Positions 21,969 through 33,493 of a stretch of 64,000 nt of DNA are shown in pieces. Under the pieces are notes generated by a model, which did not search any database, was not told the origin of the DNA, and saw nothing but the letters and a program-made list of their open reading frames with translations. The stretch's first letter is position 1, and each line of letters opens with the position of its first letter. The stretch comes from Axinella damicornis (Eukaryota; Porifera; Demospongiae; Axinellida; Axinellidae): positions 12,312,081-12,376,080 of the forward strand of contig OZ007511.1 of assembly GCA_963931865.1 (NCBI GenBank), written 5' to 3'. The translations under genes were made by a program, and so were the position numbers.

Positions 21969-22802
21969 AAGCCAGTTGCACGCAAGCGAAAGTATTCACG
22001 GAATGTATGACGTCACATCCGGTTGCTCTATTGCAGCTACGTTAAGTATTGCAGTCAATGGCGAAATCGGCAGGTGGGCGTTTGAAATGTGCGCGTGATT
22101 AAAACTATGCCGATCAGACAATTTAAGTGACTGCGGCGATAAACAAGAGACCTGGACGGTCAAGACGGTGAGCGAAGTGTGAGAATCGGTTGAAGTACGA
22201 ACGAGAACAAAGCGGTCTTGCTACGTCTACAGCCCCCCTGCCTCCAGTGTTCAGGCTCTGTTTCTGAATAGCTAGATTATTATACTTCGAAGGTATTAGC
22301 TATGGTTTCTGTGACGCTTACTGCCGCGGACATACCGGGAGCAGACCTGAGCGAGCTGTTGGTTCTCTTTTGGCATCGCTATCGGGAAAAGTGCCTGGAA
22401 CAAGCTCGCGACTGCGATCTCAGCTACCTGCCATCCATCCAAAACACGCTGAACCATCTCGGTCTCGTACCTGGATCGCTTGGAAATCGGTGGAAGAAGA
22501 CGCTCGGATCCTGGCTTGGGTTGTTGCCACAACACGTTACAGGTATGTCCAACATACTGCGTTGTTCTCGTTCGTACTTCAACCGATTCTCACTCTTTGC
22601 ACACCGTCTTTACCGCCAGGTCCCTTGTCAAACATCACAGTCACTTGAACTGTGTAATCCGTATGGTTTTAGTCACGCGCAGGTTTCAAACCGCCCCTTG
22701 CCAATTTTGCCATTCACTGCAATACTTAACGTGGCTATAAAAGAGCAACCGGATGTAACGTCACGTCAATCAAATTCCTTCGCTCTTGTGTGCAACTGGC
22801 TT
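21969..22802. mobile_element. Long-TIR element with exon-like open segment
   Basis: This 834-bp insertion is absent from units 2 and 3, where 'gggaataattgcac' is continuous (near 43660 and 63285). The ends are AAGCCAGTTGCAC... and ...TGCAACTGGCTT. The inverted arms extend about 130 bp with mismatches. Between the arms lies an open segment from ATG 22302 to a donor-like AG|GTATGT at 22542/22543. It encodes roughly 80 residues beginning MVSVTLTAADIPGADLSEL. A-D-I-P-G-A motifs of this kind occur in uncharacterised transposon-associated proteins of invertebrates, but that match is from memory and weak. It may be a TIR element carrying a gene fragment. Confidence 0.6.
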
Positions 22803-23054
22803 ATTGCACTCACAACAGTCATAAATTGCACTCGCTATCGCTCAATCACTTTGCCTGTTGCTCGTGCAATTATTTCCCAAATTGCAGTCGAAACCCATGT
22901 GATTACCTATACGAATTGCATTATACATTTTGAGGTGCAAATATAAAAATTATTATCCAGTAGTGGGTTTGTGACTTGCCTAATCTCACAACTCTATATA
23001 GCTAAAGAAAGGTATTATTCTTGAGCCTCATCACATAATAATATTAAGTGTAAT

Positions 23055-23670
23055 GGTATACACTTCACAGAGGAATTTGAACGTGGCCATGTATCATCAG
23101 AGTCAAGATTGTAAATTTGTTACTGCTTCAGAACCTCAAAGTGCTAATACGTACTGCCATAAATCAGGCTATGAATGTGTCATGAGTGTGGCATGTATAT
23201 GCTGGGGGTCGTGTGCTGGATGCCTGTTCGTGGAATTCTGTCACTGAATTTTTGTCATTTGGAGGATTATTCTCAAATGAAACTACTAACTAAATCTTCA
23301 GGATGTTACCGTTCGTCAGAAGTCACTATACAATTCTAAGGTTAACTTTTCCATAACTCCATCTCAAGTGTCTTTAGATGTCTCTTGGCAATGTACGTAT
23401 AATACAGAACCTCTTACAGCTTGTAGGGTCTTTGTCAATTCAATTAAATTCAGCAATTCAATTCATCAATCCACTTCCACAGTCAATAGTTATGCAGAAC
23501 ACACGATCAACATGAATGACATGCAAATCTACACTGTGATCCAGCCAACTATCAGTTAGAGTATTGGGAGTAATTACAGTGCCTCACGGTACCCTCACCT
23601 TACAGAGTATGGCAATATGTATGGTCAGCACCACCACCTGTAGCACATACATTGCACTGACCTAGCAGGA
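23055..23670 (+). pseudogene. Plus-strand remnant of an extracellular-domain-like exon
   Basis: One frame is cysteine-rich (YCHKSGYECVMSVAC). A second, 23300-23560, reads like a beta-sandwich (FN3/Ig-like) strand series: SLDVSWQCTYNTEPLTACRV, ending near a stop at 23558. A third stretch around 23570-23660 stays open (ITVPHGTLTL) only after a frame change. Copies are at 43900-44500 and 63540-64000, and more decayed ones at 15330-15620 and 37010-37290. The frame breaks argue for a pseudogene. The domain assignment is tentative. Confidence 0.35.
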
Positions 23671-23732
23671 AAAGAGATTAACACTTATTCTTGTACTAAG
23701 AGAAACAGCGTCTTGAATTAATCTGACAGGCT

Positions 23733-24639
23733 GCAACCCAGTCGTTTCACTAAATAATTAGTGCTAAAGGTTGTCAGCACATGCTTATATACTGAGAGAG
23801 TAACTATATGCCACCATTTTAACACAGTTACTCTCTCAGTTTCATTACGTATGGTATACCATGCAGTTGTAATCAGGATACCACATAGTATTGTAATGAT
23901 ATATTTGCAGCTAAACTAGCTATGCTTAAACAACAATTTTGTTTATCACAGTATATCATATTCAACTGATACTAGGTTAAGACAAGTTTTGTTTATCCTA
24001 TATCTGCAGTTTATGCAGAGTTCGAGGTTCAGTAAATAAATTAAATTAAAGTACCGAAGGTCGCGCGTCACTATAGTCTAGTCCTGCCACACGAACATCA
24101 ATGCAACTGAGATAATTAACATAGCAACTGTGTCAAAATGATGGTTCTGATTTGAATCGTAAACCTAGTCTTTAATGTATGCAATGCATTAAAATTTTAT
24201 TTTTGCTTCATGTCCTTTTGTGTAGTTTTCTCCAGTTCTGTTGATGTTTCAACATCCAATTAGTACATGAGCTAAACACCCTGGTCTAACGAGCACCTTT
24301 ACAAGACAGCACCTACATTGAAGCCTTGGAAGAAGTTTCTCGATTTAAAGGGCATGGAGATAAAGTCATGTCTATCAGTAGCCTCGTTTCCCAGGCCCTC
24401 GGAACGAGGCTAGTCTGTCGGTTGCACGATTGACAGGATTGTGGAACTAAAGCATGCTTCAACAAGACAGACGACTATTTCCACACTCACTAACAGTTGT
24501 TCATACATTACTGTGCTTTTATTCCAAGTTGATTCATTCAGAACCACATGTAATCACCCATTAATTGTTCCCTTTGCTGTTTTCCAACATTAATTTCAAT
24601 ACTGACAGTCATTATCATTACTCTTATCGTTTTATACAT
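23733..24639. repeat. 0.9-kb tandem duplication, first copy
   Basis: It starts at GCAACCCAGTCG and repeats from 24640 (period 907 bp). The same tandem pair exists in unit 2 (44581 and 45490, period 909). It therefore predates separation of units 1 and 2. Confidence 0.85.
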
Positions 24640-26600
24640 GCAACCCAGTCGTTTCACTAAATAATTAGTGCTAAAGGTTGTCAGCACATGCTTATATATC
24701 AATATGCCACCAGTTTAACACAGTTACTCTCTCAGTTTCATTACGTATGGTATACCATGCAGTTGTAATCAGGATACCACATAGTATAGTAATGATATAT
24801 TTGCAGCTAAACTAGCTATGCTTAAACAACAATTTTGTTTATCACAGTATATCATATTCAACTGATACTAGGTTAAGACAACAGTTTTGTTTATCCTATA
24901 TCTGCAGTTTATGCAGAGTTCGAGGATCAGTAAATAAATTAAATTAAAGTACCGAAGGTCGCGCGTCACTATAGTCTAGTCCTGCCCCACGAACATCAAT
25001 GCAACTGAGATAATTAACATAGCAACTGCGTCAAAATGATGGTTCTGATTTGAATCGTAAACCTAGTCTTTAATGTATGCAATGCATTAAAATTTTATTT
25101 TTGCTTCATGTCGTTTTCTCCAGTTCTGTTGATGTTTCAACATCCAACAAGTAATAAAAAACATTTAAAATGTAGCAGGATGTAGGGATACCAGAACCGC
25201 AAAAAGTAAGGAAACAAGGTAGGGATGATCACACAAAACAGTGAAGTATACAACCCCCTACAGAGATCTTTTTCCATAATACGTGTATAATGAAAAAAGA
25301 TATGTAGGGGGATTGTATACTTCACTGTTTTGTGTGATCATCCCTACCTTGTTTCCTTACTTTTTGCGGTTCTGGTATCCCTACATCCTGCTACATTTTA
25401 AATGTTTTTTATTACTTGTTTATGTCATTTTTTTTAGCAGCAGGCGCATGATTACTTGACTCTGGCATTTACACTGCCAGCAATGGCTGAAGAATCAGAC
25501 CCAGCATCTCAAAAGCCAACCCTTTTCTGGATGGATACTAAGCCAGTGCTCCCTGAGCTGAAGTAGTGTAGGTAAAATAGCTATACCAGATAGTAGTAGC
25601 GACACATTGTTGAGTCTTTAGATAGGCATTCACCCCTCTCACAGAACACAGTCTAGTAACATATATACATGTAGCACAGAGAATTTACCTCAGTCTAGTT
25701 ACGGTAACTCAACAGCGCAAGGCACTTCTAATTCAGCGATCTTGAATAATAATTACGTATCGTTGCTAAGTGATCGTTTAAGTGCGCATGCGTACAAACA
25801 TGAAAATGGCGTGACAAATGAAGCCATAGTTATTGAGTGGGCAGCTGTAGCCGCCTGGTGAAGACTTGGAGGTTGCCAAAAAGCGATGGGCTGGTGCACT
25901 GCTCGGTGTAAAATGCTGTTGTTTCGTGCGAAAACCATCATGAGGGATTGAGGCGACGTTGAGCTAGCCCGTCTGAAAGAAAGAAAGAAAGAAGAAGAAA
26001 GAAAAACAATTTGCCCGTTTTGCGAGTACCTGGTGCGGTACTTTCGCGACGGTTTTTCGCGACGCGAGGAGTCTTGTTGGTCATGAAAACACTCGAAGAT
26101 GAACGGTATGTGGTTATAAAGGCTTATAAGTGTACCGTTTCTGAGATTTGGAGAGATTCTTTTGTATTAGCATATATTGCGTGTACGTCGTATCCCTACA
26201 TACAGAGTCTACCGACTCTGTGATTAGTACATGAGCTAAACACCCTGGTCTAACGAGCACCTTTACAAGACAGCACCTACATTGAAGCCTTGGAAGAAGT
26301 TTCTCGATTTAAAGGGCATGGAGATAAAGTCATGTCTATCAGTAACCTCGTTTCCCAGGCCCTGGGAACGAGGCTAGTCTGTCGGTTGCACGATTGACAG
26401 GATTGTGGAACTAAAGCATGCTTCAACAAGACAGACGACTATTTCCACACTCACTAACAGTTGTTCATACATTACTGTGCTTTTATTCCAAGTTGATTCA
26501 TTCAGAACCACATGTAATCACCCATTAATTGTTCCCTTTGCTGTTTTCCAACATTAATTTCAATACTGACAGTCATTATCATTACCCTTATCGTTTTATA
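24640..26600. repeat. 0.9-kb tandem duplication, second copy, interrupted
   Basis: This is the second copy of 23733-24639, split by the insertion 25147-26221. It resumes at 'attagtacatgagc' and ends near 26600. No gene is supported. Confidence 0.8.
25147..26221. mobile_element. Insertion beginning with a 273-bp near-perfect hairpin
   Basis: It interrupts the second 0.9-kb repeat; unit 2 reads 'aacatccaattagtacatg' at the same site. The first 273 bases (25147-25419) form an inverted repeat with ~105-bp arms (ACAAGTAATAAAAAACAT ... ATGTTTTTTATTACTTGT). The interior 25440-25980 is related to 9640-9930. A 70-codon frame at 26011-26223 is unrecognised. No clear target duplication is seen. Confidence 0.65.
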
Positions 26601-26619
26601 CATTGTAGAGATGATATGA

Positions 26620-26716
26620 GATCAAATATGTGGTGAACCTCCGAGATAGGGACAACCTCCGAAGAGAGGACAAAAGCCCCGTTCCCAAAGTGTCTTCTCT
26701 TCGGAGGTTCGACTGT
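26620..26716. mobile_element. Short MITE-like element with inverted CTCCGAAGAGAGG core
   Basis: 'cctccgaagagagg' is inverted as 'cttctcttcggagg'. It is copied at about 47030-47125 in unit 2, where the right arm reads 'cctctcttcggagg'. Confidence 0.5.
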
Positions 26717-27350
26717 AATTGTAGTGTGAATCATTGTACTTTTATATACTTTTGATTCCCTCTCCCACAAAGTGTGATGGGTGGAAATTATATAAATTTC
26801 TGCAAAATAGCAAGGGATGCATGAGTACTATTGAGTAGCATAATTATAGAGCTAATATGAGCATATACATCCAACTTAAATACAATGGTACAATGATAAG
26901 GAGTGCTTGAATGTCCTAGAATGGACTACAGAACTAGGTTAGTTATTCCACAAAGAAATCGTATTGGAGTACATGGTACGAGCAATTGTCATTCGAGTGG
27001 GAGAAATTAAGCTGACTGATTAGTACCAAATCAATATAAACAATACTGACTAATTGGCTGAGCATGAGCGAGCAACACATTAATTATAGAGATGGACAAT
27101 GACCTCTGTCCCATGCACCGTAAATCTGGTGCTTGCATTACAACGAGCGAAACAGCTCAATGGCATGTGGATTCAATGGCAGGAACGAGGCTGAAAACAC
27201 TACACACGCTCAGAGCAACAAACAACAATAGGAAGTTAGTGGGCAGCGATGACATCACTCGTCTAGCAATATTTACACCCACAGACCAACAGCTGTCCCA
27301 TGGGCAAGCATGAACCTGCACACTAGAAATGTGTTGAGAACAGCAATTTC
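26717..27350. other. Spacer upstream of kelch remnant
   Basis: I see nothing I can support as a gene. It is duplicated at 47126-47758. Confidence 0.5.
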
Positions 27351-27354
27351 ACTT

Positions 27355-27358
27355 GTGT

Positions 27359-27408
<50 letters not shown>
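27355..27408. repeat. (GT)n followed by 36 consecutive G
   Basis: The G run is 27373-27408. Unit 2 has 31 G at 47787-47817. The poly-Gly frame it creates is not evidence of a gene. The plus strand could form a G-quadruplex; assembly length is uncertain in such tracts. Confidence 0.9.
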
Positions 27409-27410
<2 letters not shown>

Positions 27411-28640
27411 TGTCCACTGTCTCTTGAATTCAGAAGCTAGTACAAAGTCATGTAGTTATACGCTGGTCCACAGTAGAAACGGAACTGGACTTAGTGAGGT
27501 AGTTCAGCTCGAGATACACATTATCTCCAAGTCAAGATCGATGCAGCACCCTCTCACTCTGGAGGAAGTCACCAGTGCAATCCAGTCATTCAATGCCCAG
27601 GTGGAGAGCTCCAGTCAGCATCCTTTACTATGCAAGGTTTGTAATTATGTACATGTAGCTAGCTATAGGGAGGGGGACTGCATGATCTCGTACCCAGTAT
27701 TATATATTGTGTTTGCAGTGTCAAAATTGGAGAGGCTGGGTTAATCTTCCATTCTTCAATACTGCAGGCATCTTAGGACACACCATCAGTAGCCTCATTC
27801 CCAGGCCATTCCCACGACCAGCATTCGATTGCTTGCAGTATGTATACTGCAAGCAATCGAATGCTGGCGGCCTGGGAACGAGGCTACATCATCAGCACCT
27901 CATAGTCTATTATTATGCACAGCTGAATCTGTACACGTTTCTTCATTTAGTGAATGCAGGAGCATTGCTACAAATCATGAGACACTCAAAAGCAAGCTGC
28001 AGCTACACCAGCTGACATTCAGTGATGACTAGTTTATATATAGAGTGAGATGCTTTCCCGATGTACACCACAGGCCACCCTCCTGTGCTGCTCTGGAGTG
28101 GAGCCAGTGCACCAACCTACCAGTGGGGATGCATGATGCCCAGGCAGTGGTCCTCAACAACAAAGTGTATGTTGGTGGGGGGATCACGGGAGATTGTACA
28201 ACAAACACCAATGTCTACACCTACGACCCCACCAGGGACACATGGGACACTCACAATCTACCACAACAATTAGCTGCTACAGGTGGGAGGATGGGAGGCC
28301 TCTACTGATCAAACCACCAACCAGCTCTGGGTCTTTGAGGAAGGAGAGCAGACCTGGATCCAGCCCCTCCCTCCCATGCCTACTGCCAACCAGACTCTTC
28401 CCTTCACAGTAACCTCCTCATTATGCTCTGCATGGTGTGTCGGAAAACCAAACAATTTCTTCCTCTGCTTCAGATCACCAACAAACATGTAACACAATTC
28501 AAAAGGCCACTGCAGCCAATAGTCTCAGGCCAATGAGACTATTGGCCACTCAGGCCACTGGTACACAACAGCAGAGTGCAAGAGTGCTACAGAATTTTAG
28601 AGTACAAATTTCACCTGGTGTGTATCCCCATGGCTCATAG
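27409..28640 (+). pseudogene. Kelch-repeat gene remnant, 5' part
   Basis: Exon-like open stretches are followed by a recognisable kelch blade. It contains HDAQAVVLNNKVYVGGG near 28126-28182, then N-V-Y-T-Y-D and T-W-D-T. The frame is then lost near 28270 and resumes in another frame with TTNQLWVFEEGEQTW and LPPMPTA. Further frame changes follow by 28400. A possible upstream exon with donor AAG|GTTTGT ends near 27637. Kelch blades normally build beta-propeller scaffolds. The same breaks are in unit 2 (47818-49051), so this was a pseudogene before duplication, unless unusually small introns exist. Confidence 0.6.
27790..27886. mobile_element. 97-bp hairpin MITE with AGCCTC...GAGGCT ends
   Basis: The near-perfect inverted repeat TAGCCTCATTCCCAGGCC ... 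GGCCTGGGAACGAGGCTA has a CATCAG-type direct repeat flanking it. It is identical in layout at 48201-48297. Shorter relatives sit at about 24381-24413, 26341-26373 and 46135-46168 inside the 0.9-kb repeats. Confidence 0.8.
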
Positions 28641-28754
28641 TGTGAGAGGAACAAACTCCTCGTAGTCCATCTTGAATAACTGGTTGGTTGAGGAGAGAAA
28701 CTCTGGATATCAATGGAAGATTACCTGGAAATGTTGCAATGGAGGGAAGGAGAA

Positions 28755-28858
28755 GGGGGGAGGGAGGGAGGGAGGGAGGGAGGGAGGGAGGGAGGGAGGG
28801 AGGGAGGGAGGGAGGGAGGGAGGGAGGGAGGGAGGGAGGCAGGCAGGGAGGGAGGAGA
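28755..28858. repeat. (GGGA)n microsatellite
   Basis: This is a tetranucleotide array with a short GGCA stretch at the right end. The unit 2 array near 49170-49252 is shorter and has a longer GGCA run. The G-E and L-P-P-S repeat frames derive from it. Confidence 0.9.
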
Positions 28859-28979
28859 GAGAGAGGAGGGGAAGGAGGAAGACAGGGAGGGAGGGTGACA
28901 GCACAAAACAGGCACAGTGAGTTTGACAGCCTTGCTACATATTGACATGAAGGTATGTTCTTAGCTGTTGCTAGCTCAC

Positions 28980-29407
28980 GGTGTTTAAGGCTGCCTCAAT
29001 AATTGTGAACGTAGTACAACAGCCATGTCCAAGTTCGCCATCAAAGGCTTGGAGCCATTGTTCATTCATTATTTGTCATTGTTTGTGTCGTTATCCTACC
29101 CTAACCCTTTTGTTGCCAGTTATGGACCTCTTAAGTTGCCTGTCAACAATTTGCACCACAGACCAACACCAATTAGCTAACACCTATCCCATGCATGGGA
29201 ACCAAGCAGACCTGCAAGCATGAACCTGCACACCTGGTACGTATTGGTTGGTGGGGAGATCATGGGAGATTGTACACCAACATCTACACCTATGACCTCA
29301 CCATGGACACGTGGGAGACACTCCTCGAGCCCCACGTGCACCAGGTATTCAGCACTCACCACCTACCACAACAAGCTGCTACTGGTGGGAGGAGAGGCCT
29401 CTACTGG

Positions 29408-29420
<13 letters not shown>
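28980..29420 (+). pseudogene. Kelch-repeat gene remnant, middle part
   Basis: VLVGGEIMGDC (near 29244-29275) and then, in a different frame, NIYTYDLTMDTWETLL form one kelch blade split by a frameshift. It corresponds to 49640-49800 in unit 3 and to the window start. It is a decayed kelch gene. Confidence 0.6.
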
Positions 29421-29441
<21 letters not shown>

Positions 29442-29443
<2 letters not shown>

Positions 29444-30645
29444 GGAGAATAAAGTTCTACTTACTGCTGAGCGTACTCTGAATGAGAGATCTATTCTCAT
29501 GATGCACGTGTTTTTTTGCAACGACTTCTACCAGGAGTGCGGTTGCCCCTCGTTTTGTTAAAATTCAGTGCCCTAAAAATAGTCCGGCCATGGCTGGACC
29601 GGCCGGACAGGATCCGGCGCCTATGGTGTGTGTTGCGTAAAACATGGTGGCAGGGTTCATACCAATGCTGGACGATTGGTAGTGACATGATATGCAGCTG
29701 TAGTAAACTTGCTGTTGCACTGAGCCTAGTTGCCATGTAGTGTACTATAACATTGATTAATTGCACTGGAGGGTGGTGGGTATTTGAAAAGGATCGAATG
29801 CTCTAACTTGTCTCAAGCTGAATCCTATAAAGGTGAACATGATAGCTACATTGCGTTCAAACATTTCCCTACTACAGCTACTGCAGGACTACTCCCTGAA
29901 TATACGTGCTCCAGACAGTATATTGCACGACTGACAACTACCCTCACTTTCATCCAAGATGTCTTTGATGCTTCACATATCTGAACCCAGAGAACTCCCC
30001 AAGGCTCTCATCACCCACTCAGAGTCACCTTCTGTCCTTCCAGCCTCTCCTAATTAATCCCCACTTCCTGTTAATCAACCTTGACGTCTCCATAATTCCA
30101 TATGCTATTACTCCACTGATCTTGTGGGATTACATAGCTAGCAATAATCTATAGCTATGTACTGTCCTACATAGCAATATAGACGGTCTAGCTGAAAAGC
30201 CTTTGGCTCGGACATGCAGCTGCTGATCAAGTTGTTGGTTGCATGATTGGATCATCGGTCTATGCCAACCACCAACCCCTTTCATGGATGGTCAGTACTA
30301 GTTAGTTAGCCATATCTGGTACATGCGCATAGCTAGTTAGCTACCTAGCTATAGCTAGAGTGGGGCATTTAGATGATCAAGAAAATTTAATGTTATAAGC
30401 AGCATACGCAGATGTACAGTCAAATGTAGGTAGCTTATGACTGTTCAAGTATTTCAGCACTGCAGTGATTAGCTAAGTATAGTCAATTTGATGGGATGAG
30501 ATGATGATACTGACTGATTTGATAATGGATAAATGCCGGGCAATAGCTGACAATAATAATATGGGACTCATATATATAGCTATTATCACTAATAGTGATG
30601 AAACTCAAATTCATGCTACATGATAAGGCCAGGAACTTGATCAAA
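29442..30645. other. Intergenic spacer, unit 2
   Basis: Counterpart of 141-1344. I see no gene. Confidence 0.55.
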
Positions 30646-30649
30646 TTAA

Positions 30650-31298
30650 CCGATTATAGGCGATAGACGCGTATACGCGTCACGTAAGCGCACTACGCGA
30701 AGCGCGATAGACGCGAATACGCGTCATGAATACGCTTAAGCTTTACAAAGCCCACGGCCAAATAGCCACAGCTCTTGTATCCGGTCTGTGGTTAGGTTGG
30801 GGCCTCCCCCTACTAATTATGTGGTTTTGTCCGGAGGCTATCAATGGGCGGAGCGTGATGAGTGCCAGAAGCCAAGATGGTCGTCGATCGCCTCGATCGT
30901 GAAATCGAGTTATTGGCCACGTTTTCTTCTGAACGCTTGGAAGTAGAAATACAACACTAACTACGGAGGTGCAGCGGACCTTAGGCTTCATAAATATCGA
31001 GGCACTGCTAGAGCTGCACCTTGCTGTCAACGAGAAAAGCTAAAGACGGCACACAGAAACAATTAGCGGTAAGCGCTCAGTATAAACTGTACTGTAACGC
31101 TTCTAAAGAACATACACAAGTTTAAATTTACAGCACAGAGCCTTTCTCTATCCACTGTTCACTCTGTAGAGTTCTGTTTGACTTCTCTGAAGCTTATAAA
31201 ACACAGTAAAAGCCTTTATAAAAGGATACACACCACGTGACATTAATTATTTCCGCCTTGGGAATGATTGCATTCCATTCAATTTAGCTTATAATCGG
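30650..31298. mobile_element. 649-bp TTAA-flanked MITE
   Basis: The ends are CCGATTATA... and ...TATAATCGG, flanked by TTAA at 30646-30649 and 31299-31302. Units 1 and 3 have a single TTAA at the empty site ('caaattaagcttg'). TTAA duplication is the hallmark of piggyBac-type elements. No transposase frame is present. A region rich in GACGCGTATACGCGTC-like palindromes lies at 30662-30725. Confidence 0.88.
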
Positions 31299-31338
31299 TT
31301 AAGCTTGAAGGAATCAAAGTACCTGAGCATGATGCAAC

Positions 31339-32807
31339 TCACACAAGAAACTGAGAGGCATCGATCGTCACAGCAGATTGAACAGCAGACATAGGTAACT
31401 GAAGTCGTTGGCACATCTCCTCCACACTCGTACCCATCACAAAGGGAACGCCTCGTTCTTTGAGTTCTTTCCCTAGTTGCTGTGGTGTGAGCTTATAAGG
31501 AAATTGCTTCAGCATCCTCTCAGTAAACACACGACCCTTTCTGATATCTCCCAATTTAAAGTGGCAGACACCAATCTGAGAGAAAACATTTCCAATAACT
31601 TCAGATGACTCGTACTCCTCCACTGACTCGAGAACTACATCAGCAATCTGCAGTGCATTAGCTGGTTGGTCAAGCATCCAATAAGCTTCCAGTAGAGCTT
31701 TTGAAAGCAGATATCGAACAACATTCTTGACACTTAAGACTCCCTTGTGAATTCTCAATGCCGCCTCTGCTATCTCGGCTTTTTTTACCCAATCCTTATC
31801 CTCTTGCAATGCCAGCATTTTCATGAGAGCATTCCTTCCATCCTGCATTGCAAGCTCGGCTGTTTCATGAGACCATGGTGAAACGAAACGCTTCTTTTGT
31901 TGGTCCAGGAGCCAACTCTCTGTACCTACGACTCTCTCATCAACACACACGGGACACACACACTCAAAACCAAACACCTCCATCAACTTTTCCCTTCGGA
32001 ATTTGCCAGGAAGCAACCGGTGAACATCACGAATGTAGCTAATGCAAAGTTCTTCCCCCTCCTCAATATCCCTCAGTGCGTATACCACCTTCACTCCATT
32101 TTCTGTCTTTTCATTACCGTGACAGTTGGGAACGCAGCAGTGATTGAGCAGAGAGAAATCTGTGTATACTGCTGATACGTCAATATCACTTGGTCCCACA
32201 GATACAGCTGAACAATTTATGGCAATCCTGCAGAACGCATCATACAGCAACTCTTCAGTAGTTACACTCTCGAGTACGAGCAGCCACATATAGGGCAAAA
32301 ATACCTTGAAGGCAGCATCTTTGCGGGGTGGCAACTTCTCTGGTTTTGAAAGGGATGCAATTTCCCACTCATCAAAGCTCTGCCATTCCAATACCTTCCT
32401 GTTCCAGGCACGGGCGGTCAGCAGTCCTACGGATGGGGGCCAGAAATCCTGGGTACACTCAGCAAATGGCCGGGATACCATTTTCCCTCTAGCCTGCTCC
32501 AACGTAGCAAGACCTTTGCATTCCACTCTGTGGATGGGAAGAGCTTCATCCTGGCACGACTTGCTGCAGTATGCCACAAGCTGGCAGTGATCGCAAACTA
32601 TCCCCGACCTCGACGACGGGATAGTTTTCAGACAGTGATGACAGAGCTGTCTTAAACCAGCAGTAGTTGTCGCCGACACACCAATCGCGTACGGTTTGCA
32701 AGTAAGGACGTCTTCGCCGCAGCGTAAGCGTTTCGTCGTGAAAAGACCCTTCCTCGATTTGGTGTCTGCTTTAGTTGCAAGAAACCAGGAAGCTTCTTAC
32801 TCGACAT
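31339..32807 (-). pseudogene. SMYD-like SET/MYND gene, array copy 2, 1-bp frameshift near the start
   Basis: It is almost identical to the copies at 1365 and 51090 but one base shorter. Copy 1 reads GACCCC, and here it is GACCC at about 32745-32749. This shifts the frame at about residue 20, within the N-terminal SET segment. From residue ~45 on (MYND finger, SET core with NHCCVPN, post-SET cysteines, C-terminal helices) the frame stays open to 31339. If it is real, the product from the usual ATG is truncated early. Translation from an internal start would lack the N-terminal SET strand. A homopolymer sequencing error is possible; rereading that base would decide. Confidence 0.7.
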
Positions 32808-33493
32808 TCTTCGTCTCTAGCTCTTGGTGCCACGTGTGCATATGAAACTGCGCGTGCGCGTGCGTGCGCGTGGGTGTGCGCGTAATGGAGTATGTTACCC
32901 CCGGTATGACCCGAAACGGGTTCCCGGCCGGCCAGGCGCGGCGATGGGCACATTATTCTGCAATTCCTCAGAGAATTATCTCCCACAATTCTCAACACTA
33001 ATTCGTATACATAAAATGCTGACTTTACAGGCCGTGAAACTCTTGCTGAGGATTCTATAGGTATAAAAGAAAGTTACTACATGCAGTGACTCACCGTATT
33101 GGTGAAGTGCTTCAACAGATTAATGTGAGCCATATTCTCTCACTACAACAGTTACCTTGCATGCTTATTTTCTAATCCTGCATGCAGGACAGAAAATCAG
33201 TAGAAAATTAAAGAAGGGGACTAAGGCAAAACCAAGGAAAGAAAACTGTCACAGTGATGGCAAATAGAAGATGCTCGCATGCAAATAAAACACTCATTTC
33301 AGCACTCACATCAGTGTATTGTGCATGCATGTGAATGCCTGATGTGCAAAGGTCATGATCAGCACACTTTCGATCATCCCTCCTATGTTTCATTCTTTGT
33401 AACAGAAAGAATGAAACATGTCAGAAAAAGTGTTTATAAAATGGATAACTAATGCATGTCTATTGCATGCATCCCACCTCATACCTAGCTACC

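Noticed and set aside
24010..24090. GTTCGAGGTTCAG motif as a tRNA T-arm or B box
   Set aside because: No matching acceptor or anticodon stem can be folded around it in this AT-rich repeat.
25147..25419. Long hairpin as a microRNA precursor
   Set aside because: The arms are over 100 bp, nearly perfect, and form the end of an inserted element. This fits a foldback transposon better.
28672..28948. Gly-Glu-rich and Leu-Pro-Pro-Ser-rich frames
   Set aside because: They are low-complexity translations of the GGGA microsatellite in all frames.
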